From Ralstonia sp. 25mfcol4.1 (GTDB taxonomy: Bacteria; Pseudomonadota; Gammaproteobacteria; Burkholderiales; Burkholderiaceae), in NCBI RefSeq assembly GCF_900104095.1, contig NZ_FNJO01000002.1, positions 62,001 to 126,000 of the forward strand: a stretch of 64,000 bases of DNA. The letters run 5' to 3'. The translations under genes were made by a program, and so were the position numbers. Below, in pieces: positions 8,636-17,049 of this stretch. The number at the start of each line of letters is the position of its first letter. Positions within the stretch are counted from its first letter, which is position 1. The notes beneath the pieces are model-generated. The model was not told the origin of the DNA. It saw nothing but the letters and a program-made list of their open reading frames with translations, and did no database searches.

Positions 8636-9631
8636 ATGGTTCAAGCCATCCGATCTGCACGCGTGAGTTTGTCGAGGGTTGCGCAGCGCCTGCGCGGCAA
8701 GCCTGACACAACGCTCTCGATGTCTGCCGCCTTCGCGGCGTTCATGCCACCGCAAGCCGATCTGTCCCCTGCCCGCGCCACGCCCCCGCACGACCCCGTC
8801 GACGCCGGCCACCGCCCCGCGGCCACTGCCGAACCTTCGGCGCACCGCTACCGCGCCATCTGGCTGTCCGATATCCACCTGGGCACGCCGGGCTGCCAGG
8901 CCACCTACCTGCTCGACTTCCTCAAGCACAACGATTCCGACGTGCTCTACCTGGTTGGCGACATCATCGACGGCTGGCAGTTGCGCCGTGGCTGGTACTG
9001 GCCGCAGAGCCACAACGACGTGGTGCAGAAGCTGCTGCGCAAGGCGCGCAAGGGCACCGAGGTGATCTACATCCCCGGCAACCACGACGAAGGCGCCCGC
9101 CAGTTCGACGGCCTGGCCTTCGGCGACGTCAGCGTGCGCGAAGACGCCGTGCACGTCACCGCCACGGGCAAGCGCCTGTGGGTCGTGCATGGCGACCTGT
9201 TCGACGGGGTGGTGCAGCATGCCAGATGGCTGGCCTACCTTGGCGATTCGCTCTACACGATGATCCTGGCGCTGAACCGCCACTTCAACCGCGTACGCGC
9301 CCGGCTCGGATTCGACTACTGGTCGCTGTCCCAATACCTGAAGCACCAGGTCAAGAACGCGGTGAGCTACATCAATTCGTTCGAACACGCGATGGTGGAC
9401 GAGGCGCGTCGCCGTGGCTGCGATGGCGTGGTCTGCGGCCACATCCACAAGGCCGAGATCCGCGAGGTGGACGGGCAGCTCTACTGCAACGACGGCGACT
9501 GGGTGGAGAGCCTTTCGGCGCTGGTGGAAACCATGGAAGGCGAGTTGAAGATCGTCTACTGGACCACGCTGGTCGATCCGCCGATGCCAGCCACCCGCCG
9601 GCGCCGCCGCACCGCCGAGATCGCGGCCTGA
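8636..9631 (+). CDS. Metallophosphoesterase, LpxH/PlcP-like (candidate phosphate-starvation phospholipase C)
   Basis: Dinuclear-metal phosphoesterase, about 331 residues. Blocks in order: WLSDIHLGT (metal ligands D79, H81), LVGDIIDGW (D109), IPGNHDE (N149, H150), WVVHGDLFD and VCGHIHKAE. The fold is shared by LpxH-type UDP-diacylglucosamine hydrolases and by PlcP of rhizobia and marine bacteria, which removes phospholipid head groups to give diacylglycerol. The Pho-box-like array, the GT4 glycosyltransferase and DgkA downstream favour the PlcP reading; sequence alone cannot exclude an LpxH role. ATG 8636 is chosen because the earlier ATG 8591 lies inside the array. The N-terminal 60 residues are variable. 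Confidence 0.8.
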   Translation: MVQAIRSARVSLSRVAQRLRGKPDTTLSMSAAFAAFMPPQADLSPARATPPHDPVDAGHRPAATAEPSAHRYRAIWLSDIHLGTPGCQATYLLDFLKHNDSDVLYLVGDIIDGWQLRRGWYWPQSHNDVVQKLLRKARKGTEVIYIPGNHDEGARQFDGLAFGDVSVREDAVHVTATGKRLWVVHGDLFDGVVQHARWLAYLGDSLYTMILALNRHFNRVRARLGFDYWSLSQYLKHQVKNAVSYINSFEHAMVDEARRRGCDGVVCGHIHKAEIREVDGQLYCNDGDWVESLSALVETMEGELKIVYWTTLVDPPMPATRRRRRTAEIAA

Positions 9632-9734
9632 CAAGGGCCGGGCCACCGCCCATCCGCTGCGCCCCGCGCCGGCCCGCCCGGCGCGGACCCGCCATCCCCA
9701 CAACACCACGGCGCTGCCGCCCCAAGGAGCCTCA

Positions 9735-10853
9735 ATGAGAGTCATGATTGTCACCGACGCATGGGAACCGCAGGTCAACGGCGTGGTTCGCACGCTGAAG
9801 TCGACCCGCCGCGAACTCGAAGCCATGGGCCACACGGTAGATCTGCTCACCCCGCTGGAATTCCGCACGGTGCCGTGCCCGACCTATCCGGAGATCCGCC
9901 TGTCGATCCTGCCCGCCGCCAAGGTGCGCCGCCGCATCGACACGTTCCGGCCGGACGCCCTGCATATCGCGACCGAAGGCCCGCTGGGGCTGGCCGCACG
10001 CGCCTATGCCCGGAAGCACAAGCTGCCATTCACCACCGCCTATCACACGCGGTTCCCCGAATACGTGCAGGCGCGCTTCGGCGTGCCGCTGGCCTGGACC
10101 TATCGCTTCCTGCGCTGGTTCCACGGCCCGGCGCGTGCCGTCATGGCTCCCACCCCGGTGGTGCTGAAGGACCTGCACGACTACGGCATCACGCATGGCG
10201 TGCTGTGGACGCGGGGCGTGGACCTGGACGTCTTCACGGCGCAGCGAGCGAACGTTTTAAACACCGCCCATCCGATCTTCCTGTACGTGGGCCGCGTGGC
10301 CGTCGAAAAGAACGTCGAAGCGTTCCTGCAGCTCGACCTGCCCGGCTCCAGGTGGGTGGTGGGCGATGGCCCGGCGCTGGCCACGCTGAAGGCGCGCTAT
10401 CCAACGGCCAACTACCTCGGGGTGCTGAAGCAGCCGGAACTGGCGAAGGTGTATGCTTCGGCAGACGTCTTCGTGTTTCCCAGCAAGACCGATACCTTCG
10501 GGCTGGTCCTGCTGGAAGCACTGGCCAGTGGGCTGCCCGTGGCGGCGTACCCGGTGACGGGTCCGATCGACGTGCTTGGCGACAGCCCGGCCGGCGTGAT
10601 GCACGAAGACTTGCGGGAGGCCTGCCTGGAGGCGCTGCGCATCGACCGCGCCACCGCCCGTGCCCATGCGGAGAAATTCTCGTGGCGCGCGGCATCCGAA
10701 CAGTTCCTTGCGCATCTGCGTCCGCTGCCCAGCGCGGCGGGCCGAACCGATCATCCGGAATCTTCCGTCGCACCCGATCATGGCCAAGCCCCAACCCACG
10801 CTACCGCCCGATCCGTCGCTGCACCGGCCGACCGCCACCCGGGTGGCGGCTGA
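9735..10853 (+). CDS. GT4-family glycosyltransferase, candidate diacylglycerol glycosyltransferase
   Basis: 372 residues, GT-B fold. The N-terminal acceptor domain starts MRVMIVTDAWEPQVNGVVRTLK, with the glycine-rich GVV loop, and contains TTAYHTRFPEY. The C-terminal nucleotide-sugar domain has FLYVGRVAVEKNVEAFL, WVVGDGPAL and the EX7E-region FPSKTDTFGLVLLEALASGLPVAAYP. The closest known kind by pattern is the rhizobial and marine Agt-type lipid glycosyltransferase that puts hexose or uronic acid on diacylglycerol under phosphate limitation. ATG 9735 follows an AAGGAG ribosome site by six bases. The last 25 codons overlap the dgkA frame. Sugar specificity cannot be read from sequence. Confidence 0.82.
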   Translation: MRVMIVTDAWEPQVNGVVRTLKSTRRELEAMGHTVDLLTPLEFRTVPCPTYPEIRLSILPAAKVRRRIDTFRPDALHIATEGPLGLAARAYARKHKLPFTTAYHTRFPEYVQARFGVPLAWTYRFLRWFHGPARAVMAPTPVVLKDLHDYGITHGVLWTRGVDLDVFTAQRANVLNTAHPIFLYVGRVAVEKNVEAFLQLDLPGSRWVVGDGPALATLKARYPTANYLGVLKQPELAKVYASADVFVFPSKTDTFGLVLLEALASGLPVAAYPVTGPIDVLGDSPAGVMHEDLREACLEALRIDRATARAHAEKFSWRAASEQFLAHLRPLPSAAGRTDHPESSVAPDHGQAPTHATARSVAAPADRHPGGG

Positions 10854-11277
10854 AGTGGAAACCGAATACTCGATCGCCAACAATCCGCACAAGGGCAATC
10901 GCGGCCTGACGCGCGCCTGGCACGCGGCGATCAACTCGCTGTCGGGCCTGCGCTATGCCGTGCTGGAAGAAAGCGCGTTTCGCCAGGAACTAACGCTGGT
11001 GGTCATCCTGACGCCGTGTGCGTTCATCCTGCCGGTGTCCGTGGTCGAACGCGTGATGCTGCTGGGCACGCTGCTGCTGGTGCTGATCGTGGAACTGCTC
11101 AATTCGAGCGTGGAAGCGGCCATCGACCGGATCTCGCTGGAACGCCACAGCCTGTCCAAGCGCGCCAAGGATTTCGGCAGTGCGGCGGTGATGCTGGCGC
11201 TGATTCTCTGCGGCGGCACATGGTTAGCGATCGGCGGCCCGCATGTGGTGCGATGGACCGGGATGCTGATGAGCTAA
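10780..11277 (+). CDS. dgkA: diacylglycerol kinase, prokaryotic DgkA type
   Basis: Small integral membrane kinase that phosphorylates diacylglycerol to phosphatidate. About 165 residues; the conserved core begins NPHKGNRGLTRAWHAAINS. Three membrane helices follow, with the signature VELLNSSVEAAIDR at the active site and SKRAKDFGSAAV after it. The start at ATG 10780 lies 74 bases inside the preceding glycosyltransferase gene; a GTG at 10842 would remove most of the overlap and still keep the core. Position behind PlcP-like and Agt-like genes suggests it recycles the diacylglycerol that the first enzyme releases. Confidence 0.9.
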   Translation: MAKPQPTLPPDPSLHRPTATRVAAEVETEYSIANNPHKGNRGLTRAWHAAINSLSGLRYAVLEESAFRQELTLVVILTPCAFILPVSVVERVMLLGTLLLVLIVELLNSSVEAAIDRISLERHSLSKRAKDFGSAAVMLALILCGGTWLAIGGPHVVRWTGMLMS

Positions 11278-11297
11278 GCCCCTGAACTCGCCCCTTC

Positions 11298-11339
11298 GGC
11301 CAGCCACTTTTGGCCAGCCACTTTTGGCCAGCCACTTCG
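11298..11339 (+). repeat. 14-bp tandem repeat, three copies
   Basis: GGCCAGCCACTTTT occurs at 11298-11311 and 11312-11325, then as a diverged third copy at 11326-11339. It lies between the dgkA stop and its terminator. Each unit holds the TGGCCA palindrome. No function is evident; it looks like local slippage. Confidence 0.85.
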
Positions 11340-11393
11340 GCCCGCCAGTTCGACTCGCCGCGTTTCGGCTAGTCGTTTCGCCAGAATGCAGAA

Positions 11394-11418
11394 CGCCGCC
11401 ATCCCTGGCGGCGTTTTT
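11394..11418 (+). terminator. Rho-independent terminator after dgkA
   Basis: CGCCGCC (11394-11400), loop ATCCCT, GGCGGCG (11407-11413), then TTTTT (11414-11418). It ends the plus-strand lipid operon and lies about 20 bases beyond the end of the convergent LOG gene. Confidence 0.85.
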
Positions 11419-11439
11419 CATCGCGGCGCTCTGTCAGGC

Positions 11440-12024
11440 TTACGTCTTCTCGCGCCCCTCCTGCCACTTGTCCACGCGCACGCGCGGCGCGGCGGCCAGC
11501 TGGCCGAGCAGGTCCTGCGGCGACGTCGATACGTGCAGCATGTCGGCGTGTACCTGCTTCAGGAATCCCTCGCCCACGGCGTGATTCAGGAACGCCAGCA
11601 TGCCGTCGTAGAAGCCGGCCACGTTCAGCAGGCCCACCGGCTTGTCGTGATAGCCCAGCTGCGCCCACGTGAATGTCTCGAACAGTTCCTCGAACGTGCC
11701 CACACCGCCGGGCATGGCGATGAAGGCGTCGGACCGGTCAGCCATCATCTGCTTGCGTTCGTGCATGTTGCGCACCACGTGCAGCTCGGTCAGGCCGCGA
11801 TGGCCCACTTCCTTCTGCATCAGCGCGTCGGGGATCACGCCGATAGCCGTACCGCCGTGCGCCAGCACGCTATCGGCCACGATGCCCATCAGTCCCACCT
11901 TGCCGCCGCCATAGACCAGCGCCAGGCCCTGTTCGGCCATGGTCCGGCCCAGTGCCTTGGCCGCTTCGGCGTATTCCGGCCGGAAGCCGGGACTCGAACC
12001 GCAATACACGCAAACCGATTTCAC
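11440..12024 (-). CDS. LOG family protein (TIGR00730), nucleotide 5'-monophosphate phosphoribohydrolase
   Basis: 194 residues. N-terminal VCVYCGSSPG, VYGGGKVGLMG and the family signature MPGGVGTFEELFE, with catalytic Arg and Glu in RKQMMADRSDAFIAMPGG and GTFEE, place it in the LOG/YgdH group. Members hydrolyse cytokinin riboside 5'-monophosphates or AMP-like nucleotides to a free base and ribose 5-phosphate. It overlaps the upstream TetR gene by four bases, so the two are one unit. A cytokinin role in a soil or plant-associated bacterium is possible, but nucleotide salvage is as likely. Confidence 0.9.
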   Translation of the reverse strand: MKSVCVYCGSSPGFRPEYAEAAKALGRTMAEQGLALVYGGGKVGLMGIVADSVLAHGGTAIGVIPDALMQKEVGHRGLTELHVVRNMHERKQMMADRSDAFIAMPGGVGTFEELFETFTWAQLGYHDKPVGLLNVAGFYDGMLAFLNHAVGEGFLKQVHADMLHVSTSPQDLLGQLAAAPRVRVDKWQEGREKT

Positions 12025-12731
12025 TTTTTGTCCTTTTCGGCCTTGGCCGCTTCGGCAGCCGCCTTTTCAGCGGCGTACTCGCGCGCCAGCTGGTCGAACG
12101 CCTCGCGGGCCTTGCCGCGCAGGTACGGCGCAAGGATCGAGAAGATGTGATAGCTCGACCCATGCAGGTAGCCGCGGATCTGCTCGGGATCGTTGTACTG
12201 GCGCGGATGCTGCACGAACTGGAACGACAACCAGTACGTGGCAATTACAACAATATTGGTACACACCGCATCGACCTGCTCGGGCGTGGCTTCCATGTCG
12301 CCGTCTTCCTGGAACTGGCGGCAGATTTCCAGCGCGAACCGCTTCTTCTGGTCGACGATGCGCTTGAAGTTGGTCTCCAGCATCCGGTTGCGCGCCAGCA
12401 GGTCGTTGATGTCGCGATACAGGAAACGGTAGTTCCACAGGAACTCGGACATGTACTGCAGGTAGCCCCAGCTCTCGCCCAGCGTGGCCTTGTGGTCTTC
12501 CGGCATCTTCAGGCGGCGCTCCATCTCCTGCTCGAAGCGCACGAAGATCGAATTGATGATGTCGTCCTTGTTGCGGAAGTGGTAGTACAGGTTGCCAGGG
12601 CTGATTTCCATGGCTTCCGCAATCGTCGTGGTGGTGACGTTGGGCTCGCCAAGTTCATTGAACAGGCGCAGCGACACGTCGAGGATGCGGTCTCGGGTAC
12701 GGCGCGGACCGGCTTGCGGTTTGGCTTCCAT
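12021..12731 (-). CDS. TetR family transcriptional regulator
   Basis: 236 residues. The N-terminal DNA-binding domain covers about residues 8-60: TRDRILDVSLRLFNELGEPNVTTTTIAEAMEISPGNLYYHFRNKDDII, with the typical GNLYYHFxxKxxL recognition helix. The C-terminal ligand domain has WNYRFLYRDINDLLARN, and the protein ends in a Lys/Ala-rich tail (AAEKAAAEAAKAEKDKK). It is coupled to the LOG gene by a four-base overlap, which is unusual for a TetR repressor and suggests autoregulated co-expression. Ligand unknown. Confidence 0.9.
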   Translation of the reverse strand: MEAKPQAGPRRTRDRILDVSLRLFNELGEPNVTTTTIAEAMEISPGNLYYHFRNKDDIINSIFVRFEQEMERRLKMPEDHKATLGESWGYLQYMSEFLWNYRFLYRDINDLLARNRMLETNFKRIVDQKKRFALEICRQFQEDGDMEATPEQVDAVCTNIVVIATYWLSFQFVQHPRQYNDPEQIRGYLHGSSYHIFSILAPYLRGKAREAFDQLAREYAAEKAAAEAAKAEKDKK

Positions 12732-12824
12732 GGGTATCGGAAAGACTGATCGGCAGGATTGGGATTATAAGCACACCGGGGCGGGCACCCCCGCCCCGAG
12801 CGGCGCTTCAGGCACACGAAGTGC

Positions 12825-13427
12825 CTAGAAGCGCGATCCGGGCTGTTTCAGGAAGGCCAGTTCGTCGGCGCTGCTGTCGCGGCCCAGCACCGCATTCCGG
12901 TGCGGGAAGCGGCCAAAGCGGGCGATGATCTCGTGATGCTTGATGGCCCATTCCACGACATCGACCCGGCCTGCCGTGTCCTGGCGCAGCGCCGTGGTTT
13001 CGCGCACGGAGATATCCTGGTCGGCCAGCGACTCGGCATGCTCGAACGGCAGATAGCAGAACACGCGATGCCAGGCCGTCGGCAGTTGCCGGTCCCAGCC
13101 GTTGGCCAGCATGCGCCGCGCCACGGCCAGCGCCCCCGCATCGGTGGCAAAGCTGCGTGCGTCGCCACGGAACATGTTGCGGGGGAACTGGTCCAGCAGC
13201 ACGATGCGCGCGCAGGCACCCTCGGGCGTCACGGACCAGTCATCCTCGGCGCCGTCGTGCGCGGCCTGCCAGACCGGCAGGAACTGCTCGCGGATCCGGG
13301 CATCGAAATCATCCGACTTCGCGAACCACTCGCGCCGCGCCACATCCCATTCGGGCGATCCTGGCGTGCCGAACCAGAACGCGAGCACGGCCAGCGCCGC
13401 CGCCGGCAACGGCTTACCGCTGGACAT
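12825..13427 (-). CDS. DUF924 family protein
   Basis: 200 residues, an all-alpha soluble protein. Family landmarks are VLAFWFGTPGSPEWDVARREWF near the N-terminus, IVLLDQFPRNMFRGDARSFATD in the middle and FCYLPFEHAESLADQ towards the end. The biochemical function of DUF924 proteins is not established to my knowledge. The start lies 14 bases inside the truncated haemoglobin gene upstream, and the two are probably co-translated; the same pairing with a globin hints at a shared stress or redox context, which is inference only. Confidence 0.88.
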   Translation of the reverse strand: MSSGKPLPAAALAVLAFWFGTPGSPEWDVARREWFAKSDDFDARIREQFLPVWQAAHDGAEDDWSVTPEGACARIVLLDQFPRNMFRGDARSFATDAGALAVARRMLANGWDRQLPTAWHRVFCYLPFEHAESLADQDISVRETTALRQDTAGRVDVVEWAIKHHEIIARFGRFPHRNAVLGRDSSADELAFLKQPGSRF

Positions 13428-13839
13428 TGCGCATCCAGTCGGCGGTCTGGAACAGCGCCTGCATCAGGCGCATCTGCAGCGACTCCGGCAGCCCCACGTC
13501 CTGCATGGCCAGCGCCATGCAGCGCATCCACTGGTCGCGCTCGCTGGTGCCGATTTCGAACGGCAGATGGCGCGCCCGCAGGCGCGGATGCCCGAATCGC
13601 TCGATAAAGTAGTTCGGGCCGCCCAGCCAGCCGCACAGGAACCAGAACAGCTTGTCGCGCGAGCCGTCCAGGGTGGGCGGGTGCAGCGCGCGCAGCCCGG
13701 CGAACTCGGCTTCCAGGTCCATCAGGTCGTAGAAGCGGTCGACCAGCTCGCGCACGCGCCCTTCCCCGCCAATCAGTTCGTAGGCGGTGATGTCTTCGCG
13801 GTTGTCTTCGGGTTCTGCAGGTTCGGTAATCATGGCCAA
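13414..13839 (-). CDS. group II (O-type) truncated haemoglobin
   Basis: 141 residues with a 2-on-2 globin fold. YELIGGEGRVRELVDRFYDLM is the A-B region, LFWFLCGWLGGPNYF the E helix with the group II Trp-Gly pair, and FGHPRLRARHLPFEIG carries the proximal His, followed by RDQWMRCMALAM. Group II proteins bind O2, NO or peroxide and are linked to NO detoxification or redox defence. The gene ends one base before the start of the antisense-free permease stop region at 13840 and overlaps DUF924 downstream. Confidence 0.93.
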   Translation of the reverse strand: MAMITEPAEPEDNREDITAYELIGGEGRVRELVDRFYDLMDLEAEFAGLRALHPPTLDGSRDKLFWFLCGWLGGPNYFIERFGHPRLRARHLPFEIGTSERDQWMRCMALAMQDVGLPESLQMRLMQALFQTADWMRNVQR

Positions 13840-16395
13840 TCAGTTCACATCGCGCAGCGTCGCCAGCGCCGGCTGCCGCAGCACCTCGCGCAGGCCGAGC
13901 CAGCCGCCGGCAAAAGCGCACAGCATGCCAGAAACCACGCCGACCGGCACAATCCACGCGTTGAAGCGATACGGGAAGTCGAACACGAACTGCGACAGCC
14001 CCCAGCCCACGCCGATCGCGCCCAGGCTGGCCAGGAACCCCGCCAGCCCGCCCACCACGAGGAATTCCGCATACTGGGTCTGCCGCACCAGAGACGCCGG
14101 CGCGCCCAGCGCCTTGAGCAGGCCGGCATCGCGCTTGCGCTCGTCGCGCGCCCCGGACAGTGCGGCATAGAGCACTGTCACGCCGGCCAGCAGCGTGAAG
14201 ACGAACAGGAACTCCACGGCCGCGATCACCTGGTCCAGCACGTTCTGGATCTGCCGCAGGATCAGGTCGGTGTTAACCACGGTGATGTTCGGGAATGCGG
14301 CGGTCAGCTGGTTGCCCAGCGCCGCCTTGGCCGGCGGCAGGTAGAACGATGTGATGTACGTCTCGGGCAGCCCCTGCATCTTCGCCACCGGCAGGATCAC
14401 GAAGAAATTGACGCGCATCGAGCCCCATTCGAGCTTGCGCAGCGATGTCACCGGCGCTTCGACGATCTGGCCCGCCACGTCGAAGCGCAGCGTATCGCCC
14501 AGCCGGATATGCAGCGTCTTGGCGATGCCCTCCTCCACCGACGCGCCGCCTTCCCACCGGCCAGCCACCACCTCGTTGCCGTCGGGCATCTTGTCCATGT
14601 ACGACAGGTTGAACTCGCGCTCAACCAGGTTGCGCGCGCGGCCGTCGGGGTAGCTGCTGGCCTGCACCGGCCGGTCGCCGATCTGGATCAGGCGTCCGCG
14701 TACCATCGGGAACAGCAGGTCATCGACCCCGCTCTTCGCCAGCATGGCGCGCAGCGGCTCGCGCTGATCGGGCTGGATATTGATGATGAAGCGGTTCGGC
14801 GCGTCGGCCGGCGTGGCGTTGCGCCAGGAATCGACCAGGTCGTTGCGCGTCATGCCCAGCAGCAGCAAGGCCATCAGCCCCACCGCCAGCGCCACGGTCT
14901 GCAACACGGTGACGCCGCGGCGCCGCTCCAGCACTGCCAGCGCAAAGCGCCAGCCCACGCTCCCGCTGGCGCGTCCGCGCATGGTCCGCGACAGCGCCAT
15001 CAGCAGCCCCAGGGCCAGCAACGCAAACACCACGCCGGCGCCAGCGAATCCGCCCGCCGTGGTCAGTCCCAGCTTGAGGTCGCGGGCCGCGACCATCAGC
15101 AGCGCCACGAACGCACCCAGGCCCAATGCATAGGCCACCCAGGCGGAAATCGGCGGTACGCCCACGTCGCGCCGCAACACGCGCAGCGGCGCGATGCGCG
15201 TCAGCGCCAGCAGCGGCGGCAGCGCAAACCCCGTCAGCAGCACCAGTCCGGCCGCCACGCCAACCAGTGCCGGCACCCACGACGGATGCGGCAGCGACAC
15301 CTGCAGCAGGCCGCCCAGCGACATCAGCAGCCCGTAGTGCGCCGCGTAGCCCAGCGCCACACCCACGAGCGCGCCGCCCAGGCCCAGCAACAGGAATTCG
15401 ATGCCGAATGCCGCCAGGATCTGGCCGCGCGACAGTCCCAGGCACTTGTAGACCGCGCACGCATCGGTGTGGCGCTGCATGTAGCGGCGCGCAGACATCG
15501 CGATGGCCACCGCCGCGATCATCGACGACAGCACCGCCACCAGCGACAGGAACCGCTCGGCGCGATCCAGCGTCGCACGCATCTGCGGCTGCCCCGACTC
15601 CAGCGATTCCACGCGCGTATTGCGCAGGTGGCGCCGTTCGATCTCGGCCGTGGCCCATTTGCGATAGGCGTCGGCGGCGGCATCGGGGCCCGCCACCAGC
15701 AGTCGGTAGGTCACGCGGCTGCCCCAGCCGATCAGCTTCGTGGCATCCAGATCCGACATCGGCAGCAGCACGCGCGGCGCGAAGTTCATGAAGCCGGCGC
15801 CGCGATCCAGTTCCTGGGTGATGATCCGGTCGATGCGGAACGTCTTGCTGCCAAGCTGCAGCCCGTCGCCGACCCGCAGGTTCAGGGCGATCAGCAGTGC
15901 CTCGTCCACCCACACCGTGCCGGGTACCGGAATACCCTCGGCATTCGATTCCGGTCCGCCGGGCGTCTGTGTGACCTTGAGCCGGCCGCGCAGCGGATAG
16001 CCGTCGGTCACGGCCTTCAGCGCGCCAAGCTGGCTCGCCGCCTCACCCTGCGCGGGCGCGCCACTGGCACGCGCCGTGGCCATGCTCGGAAACGTCACCG
16101 TCTGCGCCACCTGCAGGCCGTCGCGCCGGGCGCGGTCGCTGAAGGCGGCGTCGAACGGCTGGTCGGAGATCAGCAGCACGTCGGCGGCAATCATCTGCCG
16201 CGCGTCGCGCTCCAGGCCCAGGCGCATGCGGTCTGCCAGAAAGCCCACGCTGGTCAGCGCGGCCACGGCCAGCACCAGCGCGAACAGCAGCAGCGTCAGC
16301 TCGCCGGCAAGCCAGTCGCGGCGCGCCATGCGCAGCGCCTGGCGCCACGCGGAAAACCTTGCTTGGGGTACAACGGGATCGGAGGCAGTCGACAT
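13840..16395 (-). CDS. FtsX-like ABC transporter permease (YbbP type)
   Basis: 851 residues. It has an N-terminal helix (about 25-50), a large periplasmic domain (about 50-250), a first block of three FtsX helices (about 265-400), further central helices, a second periplasmic domain (about 530-700) and a final FtsX block ending near 850. This ten-helix, two-periplasmic-domain plan matches E. coli YbbP and related predicted permeases that work with a LolD-like ATPase. No ATPase gene is adjacent, which is odd because ybbA and ybbP are normally neighbours. Likely role: envelope lipid, lipoprotein or toxin efflux; not decided by sequence. Confidence 0.88.
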   Translation of the reverse strand: MSTASDPVVPQARFSAWRQALRMARRDWLAGELTLLLFALVLAVAALTSVGFLADRMRLGLERDARQMIAADVLLISDQPFDAAFSDRARRDGLQVAQTVTFPSMATARASGAPAQGEAASQLGALKAVTDGYPLRGRLKVTQTPGGPESNAEGIPVPGTVWVDEALLIALNLRVGDGLQLGSKTFRIDRIITQELDRGAGFMNFAPRVLLPMSDLDATKLIGWGSRVTYRLLVAGPDAAADAYRKWATAEIERRHLRNTRVESLESGQPQMRATLDRAERFLSLVAVLSSMIAAVAIAMSARRYMQRHTDACAVYKCLGLSRGQILAAFGIEFLLLGLGGALVGVALGYAAHYGLLMSLGGLLQVSLPHPSWVPALVGVAAGLVLLTGFALPPLLALTRIAPLRVLRRDVGVPPISAWVAYALGLGAFVALLMVAARDLKLGLTTAGGFAGAGVVFALLALGLLMALSRTMRGRASGSVGWRFALAVLERRRGVTVLQTVALAVGLMALLLLGMTRNDLVDSWRNATPADAPNRFIINIQPDQREPLRAMLAKSGVDDLLFPMVRGRLIQIGDRPVQASSYPDGRARNLVEREFNLSYMDKMPDGNEVVAGRWEGGASVEEGIAKTLHIRLGDTLRFDVAGQIVEAPVTSLRKLEWGSMRVNFFVILPVAKMQGLPETYITSFYLPPAKAALGNQLTAAFPNITVVNTDLILRQIQNVLDQVIAAVEFLFVFTLLAGVTVLYAALSGARDERKRDAGLLKALGAPASLVRQTQYAEFLVVGGLAGFLASLGAIGVGWGLSQFVFDFPYRFNAWIVPVGVVSGMLCAFAGGWLGLREVLRQPALATLRDVN

Positions 16396-16422
16396 GTTCG
16401 GCTGACAGTTGGGAAAAGGGAA

Positions 16423-17049
16423 TCAGGGACGATGGGGCGGCTGCTTCGCCGGTGGCCGGGACGCCGGCTGTGTCTTGTCGCGCAGGCTGGCATGCAGCCG
16501 TCGCGCGCCGCGCCACAGCTTTGGCACCAGCCACGCGGCAAGCACCAGGAACAGCACCAGCAGGATCAGGAACACGACCGGCAGGAAGAACGCCAGCAAC
16601 AGCCCGCCCACCGTGCCGACATCCTCGGTGAATGAGGCCACCCAGTTCGAAAAAGGTTCGGGCGACACATTGATCAGCGCCCGCGTGCCGGCCTTGGCGG
16701 CATGGGCGGTGCCGGCCAGCGTCCCGCCGATCAGGCCGGCCGCCACGGTCCACTGCGGGTCCATGTGGCCGAACGCGGCGGCGGCCAGGATCGCCCCGGC
16801 CGGAATGCGGATAAAGGTCTGGATGCCGTCCCAGACGGTGTCGAAGCCGGGCACCTTGTCGGCCACGAACTCGGCCACCGTCATCGCCGCAGCCACGCCG
16901 ATCACCCACCACGACGACAGCACCTGCAGACCCGATGGCAGGTCAAGCCAGCCCAGGCGGGCCAGCACGCCCGCCGTCAGCACGGCCAGGTACAGACGCA
17001 GGCCGCTGGCCCAGGACATGCCCGCAGCCAGCGCAGCGGTTTCCAGCAT
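16423..17049 (-). CDS. DUF4126 domain membrane protein
   Basis: 208 residues with five to six membrane segments and two similar glycine-rich halves. Characteristic stretches are GMSWASGLRLYLAVLTAGVLARLG, EFVADKVPGFDTVWDGIQTFIRIPAG and WTVAAGLIGGTLAGTAHAAKAGTRA. The C-terminus is basic and cytoplasmic. Function unknown. It is 27 bases upstream of the large permease on the same strand and may share its transcript. The 271 bases upstream (17050-17320) hold no gene that I can support. Confidence 0.85.
   Translation of the reverse strand: MLETAALAAGMSWASGLRLYLAVLTAGVLARLGWLDLPSGLQVLSSWWVIGVAAAMTVAEFVADKVPGFDTVWDGIQTFIRIPAGAILAAAAFGHMDPQWTVAAGLIGGTLAGTAHAAKAGTRALINVSPEPFSNWVASFTEDVGTVGGLLLAFFLPVVFLILLVLFLVLAAWLVPKLWRGARRLHASLRDKTQPASRPPAKQPPHRP

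Noticed and set aside
13102..16635. Plus-strand open frame of 1177 codons
   Set aside because: Antisense to the permease and globin genes. The product is a low-complexity His/Gln/Arg-rich sequence without domains.
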